The notes under the pieces were generated by a model. The model made no database searches and had not been told where the DNA came from. It was given only the letters and a program-made list of their open reading frames with translations. Shown here piece by piece: positions 1 to 6,421 of a DNA stretch of 7,064 bases (the stretch's first letter is position 1; every line of letters starts with the position of its first letter). A program made the translations under genes and the position numbers. This DNA comes from an uncultured Clostridia bacterium (lineage in GTDB: Bacteria > Bacillota > Clostridia > Lachnospirales > Anaerotignaceae), in contig CAJUKL010000076.1 of the NCBI GenBank assembly GCA_910587195.1, positions 1 to 7,064 on the forward strand. Reading direction: 5' to 3'.

Positions 1-46
1 TTTTTACTTCTGCTACAAAATATTGCTCTATGACTTTTTCTCTCAC
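1..46 (-). CDS. VRR-NUC-type nuclease, N-terminal fragment (runs off the window)
   Basis: Reading the minus strand from a GTG at 46-44 gives MREKVIEQYFVAEVK before the window ends, with no stop. A Shine-Dalgarno-like AGAGGTG lies at 58-52, five bases upstream, which supports this start. From memory, phage VRR-NUC (virus-type replication-repair nuclease) proteins commonly begin with a very similar MREK-x-IE-xx-(L/F)-xx-xVK pattern, and the gene usually follows the VirE-type primase-helicase in phages of Gram-positive bacteria, as here. The family is a small stand-alone PD-(D/E)XK nuclease, thought to act on replication or recombination intermediates. No catalytic residue is inside the window, so the assignment rests on 15 residues and gene order only. 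Confidence 0.6.
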   Translation of the reverse strand, partial: MREKVIEQYFVAEVK

Positions 47-51
47 TGTGA

Positions 52-58
52 CACCTCT
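52..58 (-). promoter_or_regulatory. Ribosome-binding site for the left-edge gene
   Basis: The minus strand reads AGAGGTG here, five bases before a GTG codon at 46-44. This site decides the start of the truncated gene, because there is no ATG in that frame between the site and the window edge. Confidence 0.6.
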
Positions 59-67
59 TTTAAAAGT

Positions 68-121
68 CTGTTCACCGCTCAAACCCTTGATTTTACAATG
101 TTTTTTAGCGGTGGTGAACAG
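68..121. repeat. Left repeat unit with imperfect inverted ends
   Basis: The unit begins CTGTTCACCGCT (68-79) and ends AGCGGTGGTGAACAG (107-121). The end is the exact reverse complement of the beginning apart from a duplicated GGT triplet. It contains the AACCCTTGA...TACA direct-repeat element. Its counterpart on the right is 213-267, of nearly equal length (55 against 54 bp), so the dyad is also readable as two similar units flanking the AT-rich core. Confidence 0.7.
82..97 (+). repeat. Direct repeat copy 1 (AACCCTTGA-NNN-TACA)
   Basis: Bases 82-97 match 232-247 at 13 of 16 positions in the same orientation, exactly 150 bp apart; the three differences are together (TTT against AAA). A direct repeat inside an inverted-repeat framework is not explained by the dyad itself and may be a second protein-binding site. 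Confidence 0.6.
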
Positions 122-221
122 AGTGAACACTTTTTCTATACACTTTATTCAATTATAGAAATTATTTTTTGAAGTCTGTTTTTCATAACTCTCTATAGAA
201 TTTGTGTTCACCCTGTTCACC
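113..221. repeat. Inner inverted repeat of the dyad (18-bp arms plus 7-bp extension)
   Basis: Bases 113-130 are the reverse complement of 204-221 with one mismatch. After a symmetric 3x3 TTT/TTT internal loop the pairing continues as TTCTATA (134-140) with TATAGAA (194-200). Each 18-bp arm holds two tandem half-sites, ten bases apart (about one helical turn), so two protein units could sit on the same face of the DNA. A fully extruded cruciform or single-stranded hairpin would have a loop of about 53 nt. Confidence 0.85.
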
Positions 222-231
222 ATATAGCTGT

Positions 232-247
232 AACCCTTGAAAATACA
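232..247 (+). repeat. Direct repeat copy 2 (AACCCTTGA-NNN-TACA)
   Basis: Partner of 82-97, in the same orientation, 13/16 identical. This copy overlaps a short hairpin at 236-257, which copy 1 does not share. Confidence 0.6.
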
Positions 248-257
248 GGCTTTCAAG
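236..257. other. Small hairpin downstream of the primase-helicase gene
   Basis: CTTGAAA (236-242) pairs perfectly with TTTCAAG (251-257) around an 8-nt loop, 22 bases past the primase-helicase stop on the minus strand. The stem is short and AT-rich and has no T-run after it in the direction of transcription, so it is a poor candidate for an intrinsic terminator; it may be part of the origin-like structure or a weak transcript-end structure. Confidence 0.4.
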
Positions 258-278
258 CGGTGAACAGTTTTGTTGTTT

Positions 279-2687
279 TTAAAATAATGGTATGTCTCCC
301 TCAATTTCTATTTTTCTAAAACCTCTTTGAACTCCATATAATTTTCCAAATTTTATTCTTTTTGTTTCTCTTTCCCATTCACCTGTTTTTAGAATAACAT
401 CCTTTATTTCCTTGCTTCTGGCTGGTGTAAAGTCCTTTTTATCGCCTTGGAACAGCTCGCACCATATTTCAATAGGACAAACTTTTGTTCTTTCTACGGT
501 ACCTTCTTCTTGCTTGCCAAAATCTCCGCCATGAAAATAGGCACGTCTTGCGCTCAAATCGTAATCATTCCACTTTTCCGGCAATTTTTTATCTAAATAG
601 TTCAAAATATCGCCTGTCAAAGGACTTTCTTCTAAATGCCGATTTTGCACTTGTTCCGCCATTTCTTTGACATCCCCTTCCAAATAAAGTGCTTCACCTT
701 TTTTATAATACGTGACAGCTTCTGCCCACACTTGATTAACTTCATCTTCCGTAAGGTCTTTCCAAATGTCCTTGCTTGCCTTTTTGGTATCCACATCAAT
801 GGGCAAAAACCGCCGATTCCCGGTCATATCCTTTAAAAACTCGAATTTATTTGTGGTTCCAAAAAAAATACATTGCCGCTTGCGATTTTCCACATGCCGC
901 CCATAAGCTGCACGGTAGGCATCTTCACTTTTCGACATAAAATGCTTAATTGCTTCGACTTCCATTTTTTTCATTGCCGCAAGCTCCGCAATCTCGATAA
1001 TCCAAAAGCCTTGTAACTGTTCATATGCGTCTTTTCCTTGCATGGTAAAAAGCGTGTCGCTAAACCAATTTAGACCTAATTTTTTAATGATTTGACTTTT
1101 TCCACAGCCTTGTAAACCTACTAACACTAGCATTGTGTCATATTTGATACCAGGCACAAAAATCCTTGCGACGCCTGCAACAAAATGTTTTTTGGTAATT
1201 TCTCGAACATATGTACTGTTTTCTGCGCCCATATAGTCGATAAAAAGCGTTTCTAGTCTAGGCTTGCCGTCCCACACAATGCCGTTGAGATAGTCCTTTA
1301 TTGGGTGGTAGCTGTTTTCATTCGCGACCAACATCCACGCATCTTCAATATTGTTCCTGCCTTTGATTTCGTAGGTTTTTTCCAAATAATGCCGTAAACC
1401 AGCGTCATCATTGTCCGTCCAATCCCTTTTTTGCTGGTCTTTACACCATAAAAACGCCCCATGCGCCTCTACTTTTGACGTAAACGCGTTATATTTTATT
1501 TTTCCTTTCACGTTTTCATCATGTTCCAATATCTTTTTTACATTATCTATGGTAGAAATGACGCGCCCTTTGTTGTCCACCGCGAGCTGTAACGCCCAAT
1601 GGTCATCTTTTTCGCCCTTTTCCTCAATGCCTTCAAAATCCTCTGCGGCACCCTGTAGTCTCTCTTTGTGAAGTAAAAGCTTTACAGCGTCATCTTTTGC
1701 AGCAAATTCCATCATTGCCTTGTAAGAAGGTAGGGAAATGGTCGGCGTCCCCTCTTTTGCTTCTTCGTCAAGATGTGCAAACTTGTGAATCCGTACCAAA
1801 TCAAAGGCGTTGCATAACAAGCCACTTGTTGGGTCTGTGGCATGGTTGGAGTACAAAAACAAGCCATCTTGATAGACAACCGCGCCAGCACTGGTACTGC
1901 CTAGCTTATAGGTATAGCGATTGGGTACCGCACATTCTTCGTACTTGTCCGGTAAAAATGTAGCAATAGCATTTTCTATATCGTATGTCCGACAAAAAGC
2001 ACCTACGATTCCCTTTTTTTCGATTGGATTTTCCTGTTTTTTTACATTGCTACTTCTTTTTTTTACTGTCCGTGAAGATTGCCGCCACTGTGTCACATCT
2101 TTCCAATCTTCATATTTTGCAAGAATTTTTTCTACATTTAAAGGCTCTTTTTTGTGCTCTATAAACACATATTCCCCGTCTTGTGAGGTGCTTGGGTAGT
2201 ACATTAAACGGTGCGCCTGGTATGTCGTATCGTCAAATTGGTCTATGCCGATATCGTACGCCACCTGTCGCGCGATTGCTTCGTATTCTTCTGGTGTGCA
2301 ATTTCTTGACAAGGGCACAACTAAGCGCAATCGCGGTTTTTCCTTGGTGTGCTTGTGGGTCGAGTATATTAAATAGGTACTATCAAAAAAGAGTTCTAGC
2401 TGGTCGCAAAAATCTTTTTCTGCAAAATCCGCATCTAGGGTTAAAAGGCTTCTGTACTCTATCGTATTCGCCCTTCTTTGCCCGTTTTTGCAGCAACCGC
2501 CGACAAACCCGCCTACGTCCTTGATATCATCTTGTCTTGCCTTTGAAAAATTGTTGTATTCGGCTTGGGTTTCGCCGGTGCGTGTGGTATTTTTTAGCCT
2601 TTCGACCAGCTTTTCCCAGGTAATTCGTATATTTTTCCATCTTGTCTCCGTTCGCTTATTTGCAACGGAAATTATAAATTCTTCCAT
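279..2687 (-). CDS. Primase-helicase: AEP-like primase domain fused to VirE-type P-loop ATPase
   Basis: This 802-aa cytoplasmic replication enzyme probably primes and unwinds phage DNA. The N-terminal part (about 75-180) looks like an archaeo-eukaryotic-type primase: D85-A-D87 after a hydrophobic strand, S109-T-H111, a conserved-looking RLRLVVPL at 119-126 and AHR-LMYYPS at 158-166. A middle domain (about 225-310) precedes the C-terminal VirE (virulence-associated E) helicase domain at about 450-690. The helicase domain has Walker A GLQGCGKS (524-531), a Walker-B-like IIEIAEL (563-569), the sensor stretch FFGTTN (608-613) and an arginine-finger candidate in GNRRFLPI (623-630). The ATG is preceded by AAAGGGGG at 2702-2695, seven bases upstream and abutting the polymerase stop. 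It ends EGDIPLF, like an SSB tip. The VirE assignment is firm; the primase domain is likely but its third catalytic residue is not certain. Confidence 0.93.
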   Translation of the reverse strand: MEEFIISVANKRTETRWKNIRITWEKLVERLKNTTRTGETQAEYNNFSKARQDDIKDVGGFVGGCCKNGQRRANTIEYRSLLTLDADFAEKDFCDQLELFFDSTYLIYSTHKHTKEKPRLRLVVPLSRNCTPEEYEAIARQVAYDIGIDQFDDTTYQAHRLMYYPSTSQDGEYVFIEHKKEPLNVEKILAKYEDWKDVTQWRQSSRTVKKRSSNVKKQENPIEKKGIVGAFCRTYDIENAIATFLPDKYEECAVPNRYTYKLGSTSAGAVVYQDGLFLYSNHATDPTSGLLCNAFDLVRIHKFAHLDEEAKEGTPTISLPSYKAMMEFAAKDDAVKLLLHKERLQGAAEDFEGIEEKGEKDDHWALQLAVDNKGRVISTIDNVKKILEHDENVKGKIKYNAFTSKVEAHGAFLWCKDQQKRDWTDNDDAGLRHYLEKTYEIKGRNNIEDAWMLVANENSYHPIKDYLNGIVWDGKPRLETLFIDYMGAENSTYVREITKKHFVAGVARIFVPGIKYDTMLVLVGLQGCGKSQIIKKLGLNWFSDTLFTMQGKDAYEQLQGFWIIEIAELAAMKKMEVEAIKHFMSKSEDAYRAAYGRHVENRKRQCIFFGTTNKFEFLKDMTGNRRFLPIDVDTKKASKDIWKDLTEDEVNQVWAEAVTYYKKGEALYLEGDVKEMAEQVQNRHLEESPLTGDILNYLDKKLPEKWNDYDLSARRAYFHGGDFGKQEEGTVERTKVCPIEIWCELFQGDKKDFTPARSKEIKDVILKTGEWERETKRIKFGKLYGVQRGFRKIEIEGDIPLF

Positions 2688-2702
2688 TTTTTTACCCCCT
2701 TT

Positions 2703-4628
2703 CTATTCCTTTTTGTAAAATTTAGTCACATATCCATCTGCTTTTAATGGCAAACCCTTTGCCCAAGAAATTTCTTCGCCCATGATTTGTGTCACTTCCT
2801 GTAAACTTCCCTGTCCCTCGGGCACTTCTAAAATCACTTCATCATGTACGTGAAACGTCAAAGGATAGCCTGCTTTTTCTAGCTTTATCATTGCCTCCGC
2901 AAGACAATCTCTTGCGACCGCTTGTACTAGATTTTCTACTAATTTTCCGCCAAATGTTTCTATTCTTGTCCACTTTTTAGACGTATCAAGTCCCATATAG
3001 GACACACATTCCCTATTAAAACGATTTTTTTCTATCCTAGGTTTTACATAAGCAATGCGCCGTCCAGAGGGCAGGGTAACAAATAAAATGCCACGTTCCT
3101 TGATAAAAGATACCCCATGTGGTAAAGCTGTCGGTTTATCATGAATCGCACGGATTGCCGCTTGTTCAACTGTTTTCCAATATTTAACAATGTTGCTATT
3201 TGCTGTTCTCCATGCGTGGACAAGTTGTGGTAATTCCTGCTCTGTCAAGCCCATTTCCAACGCCCCCATGGACGTAAGTGCGCCAACGCTCCCACCGTAC
3301 CCTAGCGCCAATTCCGAAATTTTACCTTTTTGCCGTAAAGGACTTCCTTTTGTGATGGATTCAATGGGTACTCTAAACATTTGCGCCGCCGACGCTTCGT
3401 AGATTTTCCCGTGCGTCTGAAAGACTTCTAGCCGCCAATGTTCGTCCGCTAGATAGGACAAAACGCGCGCCTCGATTGCGGAAAAATCAGAAACAATAAA
3501 CCGATTTCCAGAACTTGCAATCAACATGGTGCGAATGAGTTCCGACAACACTTGTGAGGGTTTGTCATACAAAAGTTCAAATAAGGAATAATCTCCCACA
3601 GCAACCACATTTCTAGCGGTTTCCAAATCCTGCAAATGATTTTGTGGCAAATTTTGAACCTGTACCAAGCGACCCGCCCAGCGTCCGCTCCTGTTTGCGC
3701 CGTAAAATTGCAGCAAGCCCCGTATTCTGCCGTCCTTGCAAATGCATTTTAAAGCGGTTTCATATTTTTTCGTGGAAGTTTTTGCCATGTCGCCCCTTAG
3801 TTGTAAGACTTCCTGTACTTCTTTTGTTGGCTTTTGCTTCAAAATATCCTGTATGGCTTGTTTGTCTAAACTTTGATAGTACTTTCCTGTTTGCTCAAAA
3901 AGCCACTGTTTGAGCTGCAAAACAGAGTTTACATTTTCTAGCCCCGTCAATTCTTTTGCCCTTTTTCTACATTTTTGCTGATAAATTTCATCAAAGTGAA
4001 TAGCATGTTTGACAAAATCCTTGTCTAACAACACACCTCTATCATTGATACGCTGGTCTAATTCCCACAATCTTTGTTCGCTTTCTGGAAAAGGAAACAC
4101 GCGCAATTTTTGTTTTATTGCCCTTTCGACTTCCACGTCTTGCTTGCAGTAGCTTTTAAACAGCTCCCATTTTTCTATGTCATCTTCCGGCAAGTTTCTA
4201 GTGCCATTGCGGCAAGGCTTACAAAAATAGGAAATTAATGCCTTTCCGCGTTTGTCCTTTTGTTCCGATAAACCCAATACTTCCGCCACACTGGCAAGTG
4301 TTTGCGGTAGACCTAACTCCGCCGCACGCACGGCGGAACATTGCCATTGCGTGACAGGCAAATTCATAGAAAAATACTTTGCAATACAGGTTCTTTCAAA
4401 ATTGGCGTTGTACGCTGTTTTTTTGATGGTATCACTTGTGAGGGCACGTTTGACCACTTCGGGTAAATCTTCACCTTGCGCAAAGTCTATAATCTGTATT
4501 TCTTCCTCGTCAAAGGCATAGGCAAACAATAATATGGTAAAATCTGGGGCGTTGCTGTACGCATACACCCCGCAAGAAATCAAATCTACACTACTATAGG
4601 TTTCAATATCAATTGATAATTCTTTCAA
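2703..4628 (-). CDS. Phage family A DNA polymerase with 3'-5' exonuclease domain
   Basis: This 641-aa protein is a replicative polymerase of the Pol I family without the 5' nuclease domain, the usual size for phage enzymes. The DnaQ-like proofreading domain fills about 1-175: Exo I D7-x-E9, Exo II in NANFE (74-78, with Glu where many relatives have Asp), Exo III Y160-xxx-D164. The palm and fingers follow: motif A D381 in SDFSAIEAR (380-388), motif B R432-xxx-K436 with ALGYGG (441-446), and motif C H595-D596-E597. All catalytic residues expected are present, so it should be active. It starts on TTG (4628-4626) and overlaps the DUF2815 stop in TTGA. An in-frame TGA lies a few codons upstream, so no earlier ATG is available. 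No good Shine-Dalgarno precedes the TTG; translation is probably coupled to the upstream gene. Confidence 0.95.
   Translation of the reverse strand: MKELSIDIETYSSVDLISCGVYAYSNAPDFTILLFAYAFDEEEIQIIDFAQGEDLPEVVKRALTSDTIKKTAYNANFERTCIAKYFSMNLPVTQWQCSAVRAAELGLPQTLASVAEVLGLSEQKDKRGKALISYFCKPCRNGTRNLPEDDIEKWELFKSYCKQDVEVERAIKQKLRVFPFPESEQRLWELDQRINDRGVLLDKDFVKHAIHFDEIYQQKCRKRAKELTGLENVNSVLQLKQWLFEQTGKYYQSLDKQAIQDILKQKPTKEVQEVLQLRGDMAKTSTKKYETALKCICKDGRIRGLLQFYGANRSGRWAGRLVQVQNLPQNHLQDLETARNVVAVGDYSLFELLYDKPSQVLSELIRTMLIASSGNRFIVSDFSAIEARVLSYLADEHWRLEVFQTHGKIYEASAAQMFRVPIESITKGSPLRQKGKISELALGYGGSVGALTSMGALEMGLTEQELPQLVHAWRTANSNIVKYWKTVEQAAIRAIHDKPTALPHGVSFIKERGILFVTLPSGRRIAYVKPRIEKNRFNRECVSYMGLDTSKKWTRIETFGGKLVENLVQAVARDCLAEAMIKLEKAGYPLTFHVHDEVILEVPEGQGSLQEVTQIMGEEISWAKGLPLKADGYVTKFYKKE
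4625..4628 (-). promoter_or_regulatory. TTGA stop-start overlap coupling DUF2815 to DNA polymerase
   Basis: On the minus strand TTGA contains the polymerase start TTG (4628-4626) and the DUF2815 stop TGA (4627-4625). The 12 bases before TTG (AGTGATTTATT region) show no purine-rich ribosome-binding site; the nearest GAGG is over 15 bases away. Termination-reinitiation is the likely way the polymerase is made, which would keep its level below that of the DNA-binding protein. Confidence 0.6.
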
Positions 4629-5200
4629 AATAAATCACTGAGGTCGTCGTCCTCATCTCCTAAATCTATATCTGAAAAATCATCCTCGGCACTGCTTCGA
4701 CCGCCTAAAAATTCGCCGTCTTTTGTTTTCATAACGTGATTCAATCCGACACTAATCCCTTTATTCGTGGGGTTGTTAAACGGATAAACGGTAATGGAAA
4801 CGTAGCCATAGCAGCCCGAATAAAATTCATCCTTGTCCAAAATCGGTTGACGCTTTCTATCTACCACACCCGGCGCTGTTTTGGCATAGGCATTGATAAA
4901 ATACATATCGGCAAATTCAGGATTATCTGGAAATTTTTCGTTTCCGTCTTTTACGATATTTTCCTTGTTTTCTGTCGCCTGCTTTAGCCATTTTTCGCCA
5001 TACTGCCGTGCCCCTCTTTTTAGTGCTTCCTTGATTGCCTGCTTTATTTGCTCTATTATTTTTTTGTCATTTTTAGTGAACATACAACAGCAACTATATT
5101 TTTCGTCGCCTTCCTTTCCGCTGATATTCTGTTTTTCCCATACATGAACATAACAAAATCTAACTTCGCCAATAACGGCTTTTCCTTCTGCTTTTTTCAT
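4625..5200 (-). CDS. DUF2815 family, single-stranded-DNA-binding-like protein
   Basis: The 191-aa protein matches the DUF2815 pattern I know from phages of Gram-positive bacteria: VRFCYVHVWEKQ near the start (13-24), YFINAYAKTAPGVVDR (100-115), PILD-x-DEFYSGCYGYVSI (119-136), YPFNN (139-143), KGISVGLNHV (147-156) and GEFLGGRSSAEDDF (162-175). Such proteins are thought to be OB-fold single-strand binders like T7 gp2.5. The tail fits: 11 of the last 20 residues are Asp or Glu, and it ends DDDLSDLF. It likely coats DNA during replication or helps strand annealing. A perfect AGGAGG (5214-5209) sits eight bases before the ATG, the strongest ribosome-binding site in the window, as expected for a protein needed in many copies. 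The 57-bp gap upstream is A/T-rich; I see no convincing promoter in it. Confidence 0.88.
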   Translation of the reverse strand: MKKAEGKAVIGEVRFCYVHVWEKQNISGKEGDEKYSCCCMFTKNDKKIIEQIKQAIKEALKRGARQYGEKWLKQATENKENIVKDGNEKFPDNPEFADMYFINAYAKTAPGVVDRKRQPILDKDEFYSGCYGYVSITVYPFNNPTNKGISVGLNHVMKTKDGEFLGGRSSAEDDFSDIDLGDEDDDLSDLF

Positions 5201-5208
5201 TTAAAATT

Positions 5209-5214
5209 CCTCCT
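5209..5214 (-). promoter_or_regulatory. Consensus Shine-Dalgarno of the DUF2815 gene
   Basis: The minus strand reads AGGAGG, eight bases before the ATG at 5200. It is the only full consensus site in the window and contrasts with the missing site at the polymerase start just downstream, suggesting high DUF2815 and low polymerase output from one transcript. Confidence 0.75.
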
Positions 5215-5257
5215 AATTTTATATTATTTTTTTTTAAATTCTATTTCTTAAAAAGTA

Positions 5258-6421
5258 TCAAAAAGTCTCAATCTCGCTAAAATCATCCGCGGCGCTTTGT
5301 GCAGCGTTCCACTCAGGTCTTTTGTCCTCTAGGCGTACTAAAGTGGGTGCGCCTGCATAAGTTTCCACGTATTTCCCAAAAATATCAGAAAAACCCTTTG
5401 GTAATTGTTCTTTTTCCATTTCCGTTACGGAGCGCAACGTTTTTTTATAAATAGTTTCATCACTAGCCCCCATATCCTGGAGTACTTTTATTATTTCATC
5501 TTCACTTTTGTTCCAGCCGCGCCGTTTTCGCCCCTCTACAACTTTAAAACCGGTAAAAACTTCACCTTGTAAAGCCTTTTGTAAAGCGTATTCTTTTACG
5601 CTTTTTGCCCATTTTACAAGCTGGTCTACTTTGTCTAATATCTCTGCTATTTCGGTATTATTTAGCCTTTCTGGTGTCTTATCTGCATAGGATTCAATTT
5701 TTTCCATGCTTTCCGAAAAAGTTCGACATACCGCTTTTGCCTTGCAAAAATTTTCGGTGCAATGCTTTCCAGCCTTATATTCTTTGACTCCCTGATGTGC
5801 TTTTTCTGCAAGGGGACGTATCTCCGCCCCCCATTGATATAAAGCGTCAGTTGTCATTTCAAAAGATTCTATATTGTCTTTTCTTGGCTGATAAATCGTC
5901 ATAATCACGTTTTTTATATCATAAATAAAATCGTATTCTTTTAAAGCACCCAAAGCATATAACATCATTTGTGGATTCTTTTGTGCTTTTACAGATACAC
6001 CTTTGCCATATTTTAAATCTATGACTTCCATTTTTCCATTTGTTACAATTATTACATCAGATGTGCCAAAACCATCCGGTGCGTAATCCGAGTAATCCAC
6101 TTTTTGCTCTAAAAAAATGGCTGCGCCCTTTGAAATCGCTAAGGCTTCGTTGTAACGTTCCGTGACAAAATCCTTATATGATTCTATGTATTTTTCCATT
6201 TCGTTGTCTGTTTGTAGGCTTGCTTTTTGTTTGTGGTACTGTACCCTAGTAATTTCTTTTAAAGCCAATTTAATTTTTAATTCCCCGAGGGCGTGCGCCG
6301 TGGTTCCTTCTTTTGCGAACTCGCTTTCTTCGTCAGGGAATTCTTTTTCGAAAGCGACAGAACCTGGGCAGTTGAGCCACTTTTTTGAACCGGATGCCGA
6401 TAACTTCGCATGTTCTGCCAT
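5258..6421 (-). CDS. DUF2800 family, PD-(D/E)XK (RecB/Cas4-like) nuclease
   Basis: The 387-aa protein carries the DUF2800 hallmarks. They are an N-terminal LSASGSKKWLNCPGS (7-21), EG-x-x-AHALGEL (38-48), then the nuclease core: GFGTSD (117-122), VIDLKYGKG (133-141, the D-x-K signature) and NPQMMLYALGAL (149-160). C18 with C221, C226 and C232 resembles the one-plus-three cysteine layout that holds a 4Fe-4S cluster in AddB and Cas4 nucleases, though the C-x4-C spacing differs from the usual C-x2-C. Family knowledge suggests DNA end processing during phage recombination; activity here is inferred. The ATG follows the upstream stop directly (TAA-ATG), and its GAGGAG site (6436-6431) lies inside the upstream gene, so the two are probably coupled. 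The end, SAADDFSEIETF, resembles the DUF2815 tail. Confidence 0.88.
   Translation of the reverse strand: MAEHAKLSASGSKKWLNCPGSVAFEKEFPDEESEFAKEGTTAHALGELKIKLALKEITRVQYHKQKASLQTDNEMEKYIESYKDFVTERYNEALAISKGAAIFLEQKVDYSDYAPDGFGTSDVIIVTNGKMEVIDLKYGKGVSVKAQKNPQMMLYALGALKEYDFIYDIKNVIMTIYQPRKDNIESFEMTTDALYQWGAEIRPLAEKAHQGVKEYKAGKHCTENFCKAKAVCRTFSESMEKIESYADKTPERLNNTEIAEILDKVDQLVKWAKSVKEYALQKALQGEVFTGFKVVEGRKRRGWNKSEDEIIKVLQDMGASDETIYKKTLRSVTEMEKEQLPKGFSDIFGKYVETYAGAPTLVRLEDKRPEWNAAQSAADDFSEIETF

Larger units (their letters stand above)
68..267. repeat. Nested ~200-bp dyad with six GTTCAC half-sites; candidate phage replication origin
   Basis: The gap between the primase-helicase stop and the next gene holds six half-sites: CTGTTCACC (68-76), GGTGAACAG (113-121), GTGAACAC (123-130), GTGTTCAC (204-211), CTGTTCACC (213-221) and GGTGAACAG (259-267). 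They form one symmetric arrangement: 68-79 pairs with 256-267 (12/12), 113-130 with 204-221 (17/18), and 134-140 with 194-200 (7/7). All three pairings are centred near 167. The core between the inner half-sites, 131-203, is about 19% GC by hand count. Repeated initiator sites around an AT-rich core, next to a primase-helicase gene, suggest an origin. From memory, Sfi21-type Streptococcus thermophilus phages have a working origin downstream of their primase gene. A repressor-binding region is the main alternative. The repeat is certain; the function is inference. Confidence 0.6.
213..267. repeat. Right repeat unit with inverted ends
   Basis: CTGTTCACC (213-221) and GGTGAACAG (259-267) are perfect 9-bp inverted repeats bounding this unit. 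It carries the second copy of the AACCCTTGA...TACA element and a small internal hairpin. It starts 12 bp beyond the stop codon of the primase-helicase gene, counted on the minus strand. Confidence 0.7.

Noticed and set aside
152..157. Perfect TATAAT on the minus strand, about 106 bases before the left-edge gene
   Set aside because: No -35-like hexamer is present at 16-18 bases (the sequence there is AACAGA-like), no extended TG, and the region is so AT-rich that a chance TATAAT is expected. It also lies in the TATAGAA repeat of the dyad core.
204..267. Inverted repeats after the primase-helicase stop read as an intrinsic terminator
   Set aside because: No U-run follows a GC-rich stem in the direction of transcription, and the half-sites are spread as a 200-bp dyad rather than a compact hairpin.
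2030..2070. Runs of T (A-runs on the coding strand) in the primase-helicase gene as a programmed frameshift site
   Set aside because: The reading frame is continuous through them with recognisable domains on both sides, and the lysine-rich stretch reads as a natural linker between the primase and middle domains.
2183..2524. Plus-strand open frame of 113 codons (the longest on that strand)
   Set aside because: It lies wholly inside the primase-helicase coding region, has no recognisable motif and no fitting ribosome-binding site; the same holds for the other plus-strand frames opposite real genes.
5201..5257. A/T-rich gap before DUF2815 as an internal promoter, with AATATAAAAT as a -10
   Set aside because: No matching -35 hexamer is visible, and the base composition makes TATAAA-like strings uninformative. 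The short imperfect tandem repeat at the DUF2800 stop (AAAAAGTATC/AAAAAGTCTC) is also too short to mean much.
5964..5972. DnaA-box-like TGTGGATTC on the plus strand
   Set aside because: Only a partial match to the reverse of TTATCCACA, single, and inside the DUF2800 coding region.
5258..6421. Cas4-like nuclease features suggesting a CRISPR system
   Set aside because: The N-terminus and core motifs are those of the phage DUF2800 family; no cas1/cas2 gene and no repeat-spacer array is present.
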